Below are positions 34,312-42,844 of a stretch of 64,000 bases of DNA, piece by piece. The stretch lies in assembly GCA_964636945.1 (NCBI GenBank), contig CAZWVH010000005.1, positions 3,760 through 67,759 of the forward strand, read 5' to 3'. The position numbers were made by a program, and so were the translations under genes. Position 1 is the first letter of the stretch. Each line of letters opens with the position of its first letter. The stretch comes from CAZADA01 sp964636945 (lineage in GTDB: Bacteria > Pseudomonadota > Alphaproteobacteria > Caulobacterales > Maricaulaceae). A model generated the notes under the pieces. It was not told where the DNA came from and did not search any database. It saw nothing but the letters and a program-made list of their open reading frames with translations.

Positions 34312-35763
34312 CTAACCGCGCCAAAAATGTGGGGCGAACAGCACCAAAACTGTAAAAAACTCCAGGCGTCCCACCAGCATGCCAATGGTCAGCGCCCATT
34401 TGGCGCCCACGGGCAGCGGCGCAAAGTCACCCATCGGCCCAATGGTCGCCCCAAGTCCGGGCCCCACATTCGCTATCGCCGTGGCGGCGCCAGAGAACGC
34501 TGTGACCGTGTCGAGACCCAACCCGCCGAGAATCACGGCTAAGACCGCGTAACCGGCGAAATACACAAAGAAAAAGTTCAATACCGATTGTACGGCTTCT
34601 GTGGGGACCGTTCGCCCGCCATAGCGCAATGATGTAACGGCGTGGGGGCGAATCATTTGGCGGCAGTAGGCAATCAGGGCGCGAAATGCGATCTGAAACC
34701 GAAAGATTTTCGCACCACAAGACGTGGAGCCGGCACATCCGCCGACGAATGTCAGGATGAAAAACACCGCCGTCGCAAATGGCCCCCAACCCCAATAGTC
34801 GTGGGTGGCATAGCCTGTACCGGTGATGATGGACACGACGCTAAACGCGGCGGCCCGCAAGGCCTCGAAGGCTTCCAAATACCCTCGTGTGGTCAAATAA
34901 ATGGTCATGACCACAATCACGATCGTGACGACTGCAAGCAGAGCGCGAGCCTGAGGGTCGGCGCCAGCTCTTTTGGGCTGGCCCCGCAAGGCCAGCATGT
35001 AGGCGCCAAATGGCAACGAGGCGAGGAGCATAAAGAACACCGCGGCAATGTCGGCGCCCGTGTCAGTGAACTTGCCCATCGAGTAGCTCGAGGTGGAAAA
35101 TCCGCCGGTGGCGATTGTCGTCATGGCGTGGGCTATGGAGTCAAACGCAGACATGCCGCAAATTGCGTAAACCAACGCGCATAGGACAGTGAGCGCTAAG
35201 TAGATAAAGCCGATGAAGCCAGCGATCTGCGTGGCCCGCGGCATGAGTTTTTCCGAACGATCCGAACTTTCCAATCGAAACAACTGCATCCCGCCGATGG
35301 ACAGCATTGGCAAAATTGCAATTGCGGTGACCAAAATACCGACGCCGCCAATCCATTGCAGTATGGCTCGCCACAGCAAGATGCCCCGCGGCTGGCTGTC
35401 CAAGTCGCGCATCACGGTGGCGCCCGTGGTGGTGAGGCCAGACATGGCTTCAAATACCGCGTCAGTGACTGAGAGCGCATCAGGGCGCAAGACGAAGGGT
35501 AAAGCGGCGAAGGCGGGAAGGACGAGCCACGTGGCCACGGTGAGCACAAATGCCGCACGCAGATTCAGCCGTTCGATACGCCCCTTCGCGGCGAGTGTGA
35601 ACACGCCGCCAAAAAAACCGGTGACCAGCATGGCGAATCCAAAAGCCCCTGAGTCACGGCCTCGGCCGGCCGCCTCAATGATGAGGCACGGCGCCATGGT
35701 TGCCGCCAACCCGATCAATAAAACGCCGGAAACCAAAGCGGCGGGGCGAATGAGGTCAGACAT
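34312..35763 (-). CDS. trkH: TrkH family potassium uptake protein
   Basis: Membrane subunit of a Trk-type potassium channel/transporter, 483 residues, about 10-12 helices. The four selectivity-filter-like segments are visible, among them MSGLTTTGATVM (about 110), TIATGGFSTSSYSMG (about 225) and ITGTGYATHDY (about 315). An AGST-type region with FVGGCAGSTSCGAKIFR is also family-typical. No trkA gene is in the window. It lies between hslO and apaG on the opposite strand, interrupting what I recall as a common hslO-apaG neighbourhood. Confidence 0.9.
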   Translation of the reverse strand: MSDLIRPAALVSGVLLIGLAATMAPCLIIEAAGRGRDSGAFGFAMLVTGFFGGVFTLAAKGRIERLNLRAAFVLTVATWLVLPAFAALPFVLRPDALSVTDAVFEAMSGLTTTGATVMRDLDSQPRGILLWRAILQWIGGVGILVTAIAILPMLSIGGMQLFRLESSDRSEKLMPRATQIAGFIGFIYLALTVLCALVYAICGMSAFDSIAHAMTTIATGGFSTSSYSMGKFTDTGADIAAVFFMLLASLPFGAYMLALRGQPKRAGADPQARALLAVVTIVIVVMTIYLTTRGYLEAFEALRAAAFSVVSIITGTGYATHDYWGWGPFATAVFFILTFVGGCAGSTSCGAKIFRFQIAFRALIAYCRQMIRPHAVTSLRYGGRTVPTEAVQSVLNFFFVYFAGYAVLAVILGGLGLDTVTAFSGAATAIANVGPGLGATIGPMGDFAPLPVGAKWALTIGMLVGRLEFFTVLVLFAPHFWRG

Positions 35764-35774
35764 GCCCAGCCCGC

Positions 35775-36173
35775 CTAATTGGGTCGAGACAGCCCCAGCT
35801 CATCTGGGCTGTCGAGGGAAAATGCCGGAATGGCCACAGTGAACTCATCGCCATCATCGGTGCGCATGAGATAAGCGCCCTGCATGATGCCGGACGGCGT
35901 ATCCAACGGTGCGCCGCTGACATAGCGGAAGGCGTCGCCGGGGCGCAGAACAGGTTGCTGACCAACTACGCCTTCGCCTTCCACCTCCTGGGTGTGGCCG
36001 CGAGCATTGGTGATGGTCCAACGCCGGGAGATCAGCTGGACTGTGTCGACGCCATGGTTTTCGATCTCGATCATGTACGACCACACATAACGCGGTTCGT
36101 CAGGATCAGAGTGATCGCTGCGATATTCTGGTACAGCTCGCACCAGAATCCCGCGAGTTGTTTGCTCGTACAT
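35775..36173 (-). CDS. apaG: ApaG domain protein
   Basis: ApaG is a small fibronectin-III-like beta-sandwich protein linked by genetics to cobalt/magnesium tolerance and Ap4A. 132 residues with the family phrases YVWSYMIEIENHG, VQLISRRWTITNARG, VVGQQPVLRPGDAFRYVSGAPL and GIMQGAYLM. I chose the ATG at 36173 (protein MYEQTTRGIL) because known homologues begin similarly; a further ATG at 36197 adds eight residues. It diverges from dcd. Confidence 0.92.
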   Translation of the reverse strand: MYEQTTRGILVRAVPEYRSDHSDPDEPRYVWSYMIEIENHGVDTVQLISRRWTITNARGHTQEVEGEGVVGQQPVLRPGDAFRYVSGAPLDTPSGIMQGAYLMRTDDGDEFTVAIPAFSLDSPDELGLSRPN

Positions 36174-36280
36174 ACTATTCGCGTCCGTATCGCCCATGCC
36201 GATCGTGTTGGCCTAAACCGCACGAACTCACAAGATGGCCGCTGCGCATGGAGATGAGCCGCAAACAAGGGGACCAACCC

Positions 36281-37318
36281 ATGAAACGGGGTATCATGAA
36301 TGACGTCATGCTGCGCGCTGCGGCTGAGACCGGGGAGATTTCCGCCAAGCAGCGACCCATTGACAGTGACCAAATTCAACCGGCTAGCCTCGATTTGCGT
36401 TTGTCCAATATCGCCTATCGTGTACGCGCCAGCTTTCTGCCAGGTAAATCCAACTCCATGATGGATCGCCTCGGCGACACACGCATCACCATGCACACAC
36501 TGAATTTGGATGAGGGCGCTGTCCTGGAGACCGGCTGTGTTTATGTGGTTCCGCTCATGGAGCGGATGGCGTTAAGCGCCCAAGTGTCAGGCCTGGCAAA
36601 CCCGAAAAGCTCCACCGGCCGGATCGATGTCTTTACCCGCGTGATCACCGAAGACGGCGAGGAATTTGACCATATCCCTGCGGGCTATAGCGGGCTGCTT
36701 TACGCGGAAATCAGTCCTCGAACATTCTCTGTTCTCGCACGGACTGGTGACCGACTATGCCAGCTTCGCTTGTGGAATGGTCTGCGTGCAGACCCGATCT
36801 CGACCATTACAGTGAGCGTTGATCTGTCAGGACAATTTCCCGGCGGTGTGGCTGGGTTTCGCGCGCGTCGCCATGCTGGCGTGGTCGATTTGGCGCGTAT
36901 TGGAGAGCACGCGCCTGCGGGTTACTGGGAGCCGATCTATGCCGAGCGCAATGCCGTAGTCCTCGATCCTGGCGAGTTTTACATTCTGGCCTCCAAAGAG
37001 GCTGTCGTGATAGGCGCCGACACGGCGGCGGAAATGGCCCCCATCGCCACCGAAATCGGCGAGTTTCGCGCCCACTATGCAGGGTTTTTCGATCCAGGAT
37101 TTGGCCTGGCTGAATCCGGCGGTCAGGGCGGACGTGCAGTTTTGGAGGTGCGGGGGCGCGACGTGCCATTTTTTCTCGAAGATGGCCAGGCGGCGGCCAG
37201 GTTGATCTATGAGCGGATGGCAGCGCCGCCCGAGCGGCTCTATGGCGCTGTTTCCTCAAACTATCAGGGCCAGGGATTGAAGCTTTCGAAGCATTTTTCG
37301 CCTTGGCCCGACACGTGA
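36281..37318 (+). CDS. dcd: 2'-Deoxycytidine 5'-triphosphate deaminase, long form
   Basis: Deaminates dCTP to dUTP on the route to dTTP. At 345 residues it is the long alphaproteobacterial form: two dUTPase-like beta halves, the first (about 1-165) with IDSDQIQPASLDLRLSNIAYRVRASFLPG and SGLANPKSSTGRIDVFTRVI, the second (about 185-345) with VVLDPGEFYILASKEAV and GFFDPGFGLAE. I chose the ATG at 36281, eight bases after AAGGGG; earlier in-frame ATGs at 36248 and 36254 lack a ribosome binding site. The enteric enzyme is about 190 residues, so the duplication is real and family-typical. Confidence 0.9.
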   Translation: MKRGIMNDVMLRAAAETGEISAKQRPIDSDQIQPASLDLRLSNIAYRVRASFLPGKSNSMMDRLGDTRITMHTLNLDEGAVLETGCVYVVPLMERMALSAQVSGLANPKSSTGRIDVFTRVITEDGEEFDHIPAGYSGLLYAEISPRTFSVLARTGDRLCQLRLWNGLRADPISTITVSVDLSGQFPGGVAGFRARRHAGVVDLARIGEHAPAGYWEPIYAERNAVVLDPGEFYILASKEAVVIGADTAAEMAPIATEIGEFRAHYAGFFDPGFGLAESGGQGGRAVLEVRGRDVPFFLEDGQAAARLIYERMAAPPERLYGAVSSNYQGQGLKLSKHFSPWPDT

Positions 37319-37328
37319 CTCCATCCTG

Positions 37329-37383
37329 TTGACAAGGGACCTTGACAGTCAAGAAGCCTTGTCATAATGTCAAGTTGACTTGA
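37329..37383 (+). promoter_or_regulatory. Promoter with overlapping inverted repeats for HTH/membrane module
   Basis: TTGACA (37342-37347) and CATAAT (37363-37368), with a 15-base spacer, make a plausible -35/-10 pair before the HTH gene. The same stretch has several related inverted repeats built from CTTGACA/TGTCAAG words: 37341-37353 (CTTGACAGTCAAG), 37358-37374 (CTTGTCATAATGTCAAG), and 37370-37383 (TCAAGTTGACTTGA), plus a separate TTGACA at 37329. Overlap of promoter and repeats suggests autoregulation by the small HTH protein. Confidence 0.55.
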
Positions 37384-37411
37384 ACGAACGTGCTGACGCT
37401 GTGTGCGGGCC

Positions 37412-37621
37412 ATGAAGAATTGTATTCGCGTGATGCGCGCTGAGCGCGGCTGGAGCCAGGCGACCTTGGCTGGCGAGTTGGGTGTGTCGCGCCAGTCTGT
37501 GAACGCCATTGAAACCGGCCGATATGATCCGTCGCTGCCTTTAGCGTTCGCGATCGCCCGACTGTTTGGCCGCCCCATTGAGGCGATCTTTTTCGATGAA
37601 GATGAGGAGGAGGCAAAATGA
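37412..37621 (+). CDS. Small XRE-family HTH regulator
   Basis: A 69-residue protein that is almost entirely one HTH domain: MRAERGWSQATLAGELGVSRQSVNAIETG is the Cro/CI-type helix-turn-helix (about 8-36), followed by helices ending in the acidic tail FFDEDEEEAK. Such short regulators are typically paired with a small membrane protein, as here. The ATG at 37412 is preceded by no strong ribosome binding site. The stop overlaps the start of the next gene by four bases (ATGA). Upstream palindromes are the likely operator. Confidence 0.85.
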   Translation: MKNCIRVMRAERGWSQATLAGELGVSRQSVNAIETGRYDPSLPLAFAIARLFGRPIEAIFFDEDEEEAK

Positions 37622-38121
37622 CTGAGCCTCGAAACGAATTCGAAGACGAACCTTTTGAACCAGAATTGTGGCGTTCGACTCGGGCCGACAAATGGGCATT
37701 TGGCGCTGCGGTGCTTGCTGGTTTGCCTTTGGGTCTGCTCACAATGCCGATCGGCTACCGCTATGGTCAGCAGATCGGAGGGGATTCGGCGCCCAGTATC
37801 GCCCAATTGACGGGCCTGCCCATTTGGTCGCTGGTTCTAGTCTTTGCCGCGATCATCGCTGTCTTTCTTTGGGGCTTGTCCCGGGTGTCGCAAGGTTGGC
37901 TGCGCCGCCTGGATGAAGCAGAGAGCCATATCGAGATGCGCGCATTGGCGTCGACCTTGGGCAAAGTCATGATCACGGTCGCTGTGCTCTGGCTGGCCGG
38001 GGAGTGGTTTCCTCAGGCCAACGAAGTGATCGAGGCATGGCAACCAGCGATCCTCTTTGCGGTTTATGCACTGGCCTATTTCATCATTCGCGGGCGGCTG
38101 CGCCGTTCCCTCGCGGCTTAA
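37618..38121 (+). CDS. Four-helix membrane protein paired with HTH regulator
   Basis: 167 residues with an acidic N-terminus and four hydrophobic segments (near 27-47, 72-92, 115-135 and 143-160). I do not recognise a named family; it resembles the uncharacterised membrane proteins encoded just after short XRE regulators in many bacteria. Translational coupling to the regulator (ATGA overlap) shows they work as a pair. Function unknown; membrane stress sensing is only a guess. Confidence 0.75.
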   Translation: MTEPRNEFEDEPFEPELWRSTRADKWAFGAAVLAGLPLGLLTMPIGYRYGQQIGGDSAPSIAQLTGLPIWSLVLVFAAIIAVFLWGLSRVSQGWLRRLDEAESHIEMRALASTLGKVMITVAVLWLAGEWFPQANEVIEAWQPAILFAVYALAYFIIRGRLRRSLAA

Positions 38122-38301
38122 CATGGCCGGCCCCGGGGATTCCGCAGATGAACTTGGCGTGTTCTTACTAACACCAGCACGCAAAGTTACGCTGAATGCC
38201 GGTACTGCAATGCGACTGAAGTCTTATATCGACCGCCACCGGTCGCTCGCCTAATCATAAAAAGAGTAAAACTTGAACCGTTTGGAATTGGTATTGCCCA
38301 T

Positions 38302-38375
38302 GATTCATTTTGGAACATTCGGCAGAATCGATAGGATCGGCAGGATAAATTGTCTGTTTTGTTGAGGGGGGATTC
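38302..38375 (+). promoter_or_regulatory. Three GANTC sites upstream of fadL-like gene
   Basis: GATTC at 38302-38306, GAATC at 38325-38329 and GATTC at 38371-38375 fall within 74 bases directly before the GTG start at 38377. GANTC is the CcrM methylation site read by GcrA. In random sequence about one such site per 256 bases is expected. The last copy lies between the ribosome binding site and the start codon. Confidence 0.45.
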
Positions 38376-38376
38376 A

Positions 38377-39702
38377 GTGCGCGGTTTATTTACTTTGGGC
38401 GTTGTCGCGACCGCTGTCATGGCCAATCAAGCCGCAACGGCCGATTCCTTCGCCATTAATGAGTATTCCCCGCTTGATTTGGGCAGGGCCAATGCCGGGC
38501 GAGCCGTGTTGATTGGTGACGCGGCCGGCGCATTTACCAACCCCGCGCTGATGACGGTCTTCTCAAGCCCGATTGTATCGGCGTCGCTCCATCAGATTTT
38601 AGGATCGGCTGACTTCTCAAATCGAGGGTCAACTGACGCGATTGGCCAGCCCTTGGTTGGTGATGACGAGGGAATTCTCGAAGACAGCACGATCCCCGCG
38701 GTTTATGCAATCATTCCGCTTGCTGAGCGATTTGCGCTGGGACTGAGCGTCAATGTCCCGTTCGGTTTGGCCACAGATTACAATGATAACTGGGCGGGTC
38801 GCTACCAGGCGCTGAAGTCAGAGTTGGTGACCGTCAATATCAATCCCTCAATCGCCTATGAGGTGAACGAAGAACTTTCGATCGGCGTTGGGATCAGCGC
38901 CCAGTATGCCGATGCCGAGCTCACCAATGCCGTGGACTTCGGCGCAGTGTGTTTCGGCGCGCTGGCGCCAGACCAGTGCTTTCAACTGGGGCTGATCCCG
39001 CAAGCAGCGGACGGCAACGCCAGCGTTAAGGGCGACAGCTGGGGTGTTGGATTTAATGTCGGGGTCACCTGGTCTCCCGATCCACGCCTCCGCTTGGGCG
39101 CGCATTATCGCTCCAGTGTTGATCACACACTTGATGGCGAAGGCGAGTTTGACGTTCCCGCCCAAGCCCTGCCCCTGACGCTCACCGGCGCCTTCACCGA
39201 CGGCGCCGCCGAAGCCAGCATTGAATTGCCCTCCTCATGGGAGTTCGGCATGAGCTATGAAATGACTGATCGGCTCACGGGCTATGTGTCATTCCAATGG
39301 ACAGAATGGTCAAGCGTCGATGAACTTCGCGTGGAGTTCGATAATCCCGCTCAACCCGATTCAGTCGAAGAGTTGGCCTATAAGGACGCCGGTCGAGTGA
39401 GCATTGGCGTTGATTATGAAATTTCGCCAGAGTGGACTGTGCGCGGTGGCTATGCTTTTGACGGCACGCCCACCCAGGCTGCGACCCGCACCGCACGCAT
39501 TCCCGACAATGACCGCCATGTATTCGCCGCCGGCGCCAGCTGGACGCCGAATGACAGATGGCAGGTGGATGCGGGCTATAACCGCATTCAGATCGAGAAC
39601 ATTTCGTTTCAGCGCACGGGCGCTGTCGGCGACATGCTTCAAGGACAATACCAAGGCCATGCCAATGTGATTTCCGTCGGCGTCACGCGGCGATTTGGGT
39701 AA
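38377..39702 (+). CDS. OmpP1/FadL-like outer membrane transport protein
   Basis: A 441-residue outer membrane protein with signal peptide (MRGLFTLGVVATAVMANQAATA) and the FadL family pattern: N-terminal hatch phrase NEYSPLDLGRANAGRAVLIGDAAGAFTNPALMT, then repeated amphipathic strands, and a final GVTRRFG. FadL proteins import hydrophobic compounds such as long-chain fatty acids. The GTG at 38377 has GAGGGGGG just upstream; the frame from 38350 begins with a TTG and gives no sensible signal peptide. Three GANTC sites precede it. It ends 131 bases before the LysR gene. Confidence 0.9.
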   Translation: MRGLFTLGVVATAVMANQAATADSFAINEYSPLDLGRANAGRAVLIGDAAGAFTNPALMTVFSSPIVSASLHQILGSADFSNRGSTDAIGQPLVGDDEGILEDSTIPAVYAIIPLAERFALGLSVNVPFGLATDYNDNWAGRYQALKSELVTVNINPSIAYEVNEELSIGVGISAQYADAELTNAVDFGAVCFGALAPDQCFQLGLIPQAADGNASVKGDSWGVGFNVGVTWSPDPRLRLGAHYRSSVDHTLDGEGEFDVPAQALPLTLTGAFTDGAAEASIELPSSWEFGMSYEMTDRLTGYVSFQWTEWSSVDELRVEFDNPAQPDSVEELAYKDAGRVSIGVDYEISPEWTVRGGYAFDGTPTQAATRTARIPDNDRHVFAAGASWTPNDRWQVDAGYNRIQIENISFQRTGAVGDMLQGQYQGHANVISVGVTRRFG

Positions 39703-39833
39703 TTCGCTCAACGCGGCCGCCCTTGACCATTGCTTCCGCATGGCGCTTGCAGGAGGACCCAAACTCCAAACAACCGTAGAGTGGCGCGCCCATAATTGAT
39801 GCCTGAAGTGATAATCGGTGCTAAATCCCGCAA

Positions 39834-40751
39834 ATGGATCGACTCGAAGCCATGCGGGTATTTGCTGCCGTCGCTGAACATGGCGGCTTTTCTCAAGCTG
39901 CGCGACGCATGGGCGTGAGCCCTGCTCAGGTGTCAAAGGCCGTTGCAAAGCTTGAACGGTATTTGGGGGCCAGGTTGCTGGAGCGCACCACACGCTCGGT
40001 CAATCTCACTCCAGCCGGCGCGGCGTATCTCGATCGGGCGAAAACAGTTTTGGCTGAGTTTGACGCGCTTGAGGATGGCGTGCGTTCAGCCCACGCCGAC
40101 CCTGCAGGAGTGGTGCGGGTGTCAGCGCCCATTGTCTTTGGCGTCCGCCGTTTGATGCCGCTGGTGCTGAAGTTTCTCGATCAGCATCCCCAGGTGGAGG
40201 TGCGCTTGGCGCTGAATGACCGGGTGGTGGATCTCGTGGATGAGGGGTTTGATCTGGCCGTGCGCATCGGCAATCTGGCAGATTCCAGCTTGATGGCGCG
40301 CCGATTGTCCCCGTCAGTCATGGTCCTCGTGTGTAAGCCAGATCACGCCGCTGTGCGCGAGGTGTCAGAGCCGCAAGATTTGACCCATTACGCCTGCGTC
40401 GTGGACACCAACATGCATCAACCGCAGCGTTGGGTGTTCAGTCGCGGTGAGCAAACGGAAGATGTGCGCATTACTGGCCGGCTGTGGGTGAACAGTGCGG
40501 ACGCCTCGCGCCAAGCGGCCCTGGCGGGATATGGCGTGGCGTTGACGCCATTATTTGTGATCGAAGAGGATTTGGACGCAGGCCGCTTGGTCAGGTTGCT
40601 GCCCGACTGGGACCCTCAGCCGCGAGATATTTGGGCGGTGTTTCCCCAAAATCGCATGCTGGCCGCTCGAGTCCGCCTATTTATCGACCATTTGGCGTCA
40701 TCATTCGGCGCGCAGTCGGTTCCGCTGTCCGAGCCGTTATTGACCGAATGA
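39834..40751 (+). CDS. LysR-family transcriptional regulator
   Basis: 305 residues: an N-terminal winged HTH (MDRLEAMRVFAAVAEHGGFSQAARRMGVSPAQVSKAVAKLE, about 1-60) and a type 2 periplasmic-binding-like effector domain (about 90-295), including VRVSAPIVFGVRRLMPLVLKF and DEGFDLAVRIGNLADSSLMARRL. It resembles the DsdC/LrhA-like group of repressors and activators with unknown effector. Downstream in the same direction as the fadL-like gene; the target is not evident. Its 3' end overlaps the converging gene at 40737 by fifteen bases. Confidence 0.92.
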   Translation: MDRLEAMRVFAAVAEHGGFSQAARRMGVSPAQVSKAVAKLERYLGARLLERTTRSVNLTPAGAAYLDRAKTVLAEFDALEDGVRSAHADPAGVVRVSAPIVFGVRRLMPLVLKFLDQHPQVEVRLALNDRVVDLVDEGFDLAVRIGNLADSSLMARRLSPSVMVLVCKPDHAAVREVSEPQDLTHYACVVDTNMHQPQRWVFSRGEQTEDVRITGRLWVNSADASRQAALAGYGVALTPLFVIEEDLDAGRLVRLLPDWDPQPRDIWAVFPQNRMLAARVRLFIDHLASSFGAQSVPLSEPLLTE

Positions 40752-41120
40752 CTTTCGGGTGTAGCGTCCGCGCGGTTCTTCTCCGTCAAGGCTGCGCAGA
40801 ATGCGGCCAATGGCTTCGTCGGTGCCCAGCGCAGCGCGGCGCGCCGAGGTGTGAATCTCCCGGACGATCGCCTCATAATCTTGGCCGCCTGGCGCGCGCA
40901 CTTCGGCCAAATCGTCCCCGGTGAGAGCCTCAAGCTCGCGACCTTCGCCGTCCGAGACGATCAACATTGGACCAGAGGCTCCAGCTTCCACGACCACGGA
41001 GTAGCCATCAGTGTCAAAGGCAAAGGCGTTTTGTCCCGGACCTTCCGACCAGGTGATGCGCCCCTCTTTGCACAGCGTGTACATGCGGTCGATGAGTTGC
41101 TTTGTCAGATCATGAATCAT
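40737..41120 (-). CDS. Hypothetical protein, 127 residues
   Basis: The ATG at 41120 has GGAG eight bases upstream. The product opens MIHDLTKQLIDRMYTLCKEGRITWSE, then has a short beta-rich region (FAFDTDGYSVVVEAGASGPMLIVSD) and an acidic-to-basic C-terminus (RGRYTRKSFGQ). I do not recognise a family. It looks like a cytoplasmic single-domain protein with a possible ligand- or nucleic-acid-related fold. It lies 72 bases after vsr on the same strand, so it may be in that transcript, but no functional link is shown. Confidence 0.65.
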   Translation of the reverse strand: MIHDLTKQLIDRMYTLCKEGRITWSEGPGQNAFAFDTDGYSVVVEAGASGPMLIVSDGEGRELEALTGDDLAEVRAPGGQDYEAIVREIHTSARRAALGTDEAIGRILRSLDGEEPRGRYTRKSFGQ

Positions 41121-41192
41121 GGCTGTGCTCCGCACTTGCGTTCATGGATTGGCGGGTGTTGTGCCCGAAAGTGGGAAGCTTGGCCAGCGCTC

Positions 41193-41642
41193 TCAATGGG
41201 GCGTGCGCAGTGACCGGCGTGTTTCATGTGCATGGGACTCGAGAAACGCAACGGCCTCGTCGATCCATTCGCTTGAGCGCAGGGCGCATTCCCAAATGAT
41301 GCAGGAGCGCCAACCCCAGCGCTCAAGCCGCAGGCGGTGGTCGTGATCACGGTCGCGATTGCGGTCAATTTTGTTGATCCAATAGGCGCGATTGGCCTTG
41401 GGCACCCGGGCGCCGCGCGCGCAATCATGCCCGTGCCAAAAGCAGCCATGCACAAAAATCACTGCTCGGCGTGCGGGGAACACCAAATCTGGCGCGCCGG
41501 GCAAGGTCTTTACGTGCAATCGGTAACGATAGCCGAGCCTATGCAGCGTCTTGCGCACAATCCGTTCAGGCTTGGTGTCTGTGCTTTTCACGGCCGCCAT
41601 GACGGCGCTGCGCTCTGCAGGGGTAAAGATGTCTGTGGCCAT
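41193..41642 (-). CDS. vsr: Very short patch repair endonuclease
   Basis: Nicks DNA 5' of T in T:G mismatches left by deamination of 5-methylcytosine. 149 residues, with the family residues in order: SAVMAAVKSTDTKPE (conserved Glu about 26), LPGAPDLVF (catalytic Asp about 52), FVHGCFWHGHDC (zinc and active-site histidines) and later W-rich region ERWGWRSCIIWEC. The ATG at 41642 has no clear ribosome binding site; a start at 41675 would overlap the methyltransferase gene. It lies seven bases after the methyltransferase stop, the expected arrangement. Confidence 0.92.
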   Translation of the reverse strand: MATDIFTPAERSAVMAAVKSTDTKPERIVRKTLHRLGYRYRLHVKTLPGAPDLVFPARRAVIFVHGCFWHGHDCARGARVPKANRAYWINKIDRNRDRDHDHRLRLERWGWRSCIIWECALRSSEWIDEAVAFLESHAHETRRSLRTPH

Positions 41643-41649
41643 CGTTTGG

Positions 41650-42837
41650 TTAAGGTGTTGTTTCAACGGGCACATTGGCTTTTGTTGCCTTGGCCAATGG
41701 GACGAGCAAATGGGTGGTCAACCACTGCACCAGAGGAACAACAACCCCGTCTCCGGTCAAATGCAAGGCCGCGGTCGTGGTGTTTGGCAATTGATAATCT
41801 TCTGGCAGTCCCATCAGCCGGGCGGTTTCGCGCGCGGTCATCAGCCGGGTGCGAAGGTCCCGCTTCTCACAAACAGCAAGAATTTGTCGACTGGAGCCGC
41901 CCGCCGGCGTGCGCAAGCATCCCGCAATCCCATCGAAACGAACCTCCGCGCGCACAATGCGCCGCCCATCCTCAATGCGTGTGCGTCGATACACTGTACC
42001 TACAGCACAAGGGTCGCGCGCCAACGCATCCTCGAGCCGCTGTCGGTGTAGCGGGCCCATTTGAGCAAGCAGATTTTGTGTGGCGTTTTCAGTGTGCCAA
42101 GCCGATTCGGGCAAGGCGGATTCAATAACGTCCACCAAATTCACATTTCGCAGCGGCAAGGGCGGCAAGCGCCACCAGACCCAAGAATCGCGCGCCATGT
42201 CTGACAGACGCCCAACAGCGACGGACAGGCCCTTCGGTGTTGGGTGGCTTGCAAAGTCTGGCGTATAACATGTGAGTTCACGCGGGATTGGGCCGCGAGC
42301 AGCGACCACAAACAGGCGAGGGCGCGACTGAGGGACAAAATGGCAGGCGTCGAGTTCAAAAGCGCCACATCGATACCCCGCCAACGCCAATAGCTCGACC
42401 AGGGCGCCAAAATCAGAGCCGCCATGTGCGCTCAAAAGTCCGGGTACGTTCTCAACAACCAAAATGGCAGGCGGGCGGTTCCTTGCGTGCAAGGCCTCGA
42501 TCTTGCGCCAGAACCCGAAAAACGCGGAAGATTTGGCTCCCGCCATGCCGGCGCGCGCCCCGGCAAGCGAAAGATCTTGGCAAGGGAAGCTGGCCCAGGC
42601 CAAATCGGCGGGCGCGCCTTTGGTCCGATCTAAAATTGCGTGGGTGGAAAGCGCGGCGACATCGCCTTCGATAATTTCCCTATCGCCAAAATTGGCGCGA
42701 TAGGCGACGCATTTGGCGTGGTCATTGTCATTGGCCAGCACGACGCGAAATGGGCCGCCAGCTTCCACACCCAGGCGCGCCATACCGCCGCCGGCGAAAA
42801 ACTCGAGTGCGGACAGTGCGGTATTGTGGCCGTGCAT
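41650..42837 (-). CDS. dcm: DNA (cytosine-5) methyltransferase
   Basis: Methylates cytosine at C5. 395 residues with the C5 motif order: I (ALEFFAGGGMARLG), IV (FPCQDLS, catalytic Cys about 86), VI (VENVPG, Glu about 129), VIII (QSRPRLF), the target recognition region (about 200-320), IX and X (TGDGVVVPLVQW). I chose the ATG at 42837, giving MHGHNTALSALEFF, because the longer frame from 42939 overlaps the upstream small ORF. Recognition sequence cannot be read. The neighbour is Vsr; no restriction endonuclease gene is visible, so it may be a solitary methyltransferase. Confidence 0.92.
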   Translation of the reverse strand: MHGHNTALSALEFFAGGGMARLGVEAGGPFRVVLANDNDHAKCVAYRANFGDREIIEGDVAALSTHAILDRTKGAPADLAWASFPCQDLSLAGARAGMAGAKSSAFFGFWRKIEALHARNRPPAILVVENVPGLLSAHGGSDFGALVELLALAGYRCGAFELDACHFVPQSRPRLFVVAARGPIPRELTCYTPDFASHPTPKGLSVAVGRLSDMARDSWVWWRLPPLPLRNVNLVDVIESALPESAWHTENATQNLLAQMGPLHRQRLEDALARDPCAVGTVYRRTRIEDGRRIVRAEVRFDGIAGCLRTPAGGSSRQILAVCEKRDLRTRLMTARETARLMGLPEDYQLPNTTTAALHLTGDGVVVPLVQWLTTHLLVPLAKATKANVPVETTP

Positions 42838-42844
42838 TGGGATC

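Noticed and set aside
38123..38254. 43-residue frame starting one base after the membrane protein stop
   Set aside because: No Shine-Dalgarno sequence and no recognisable sequence; it is likely non-coding, though conservation could be tested.
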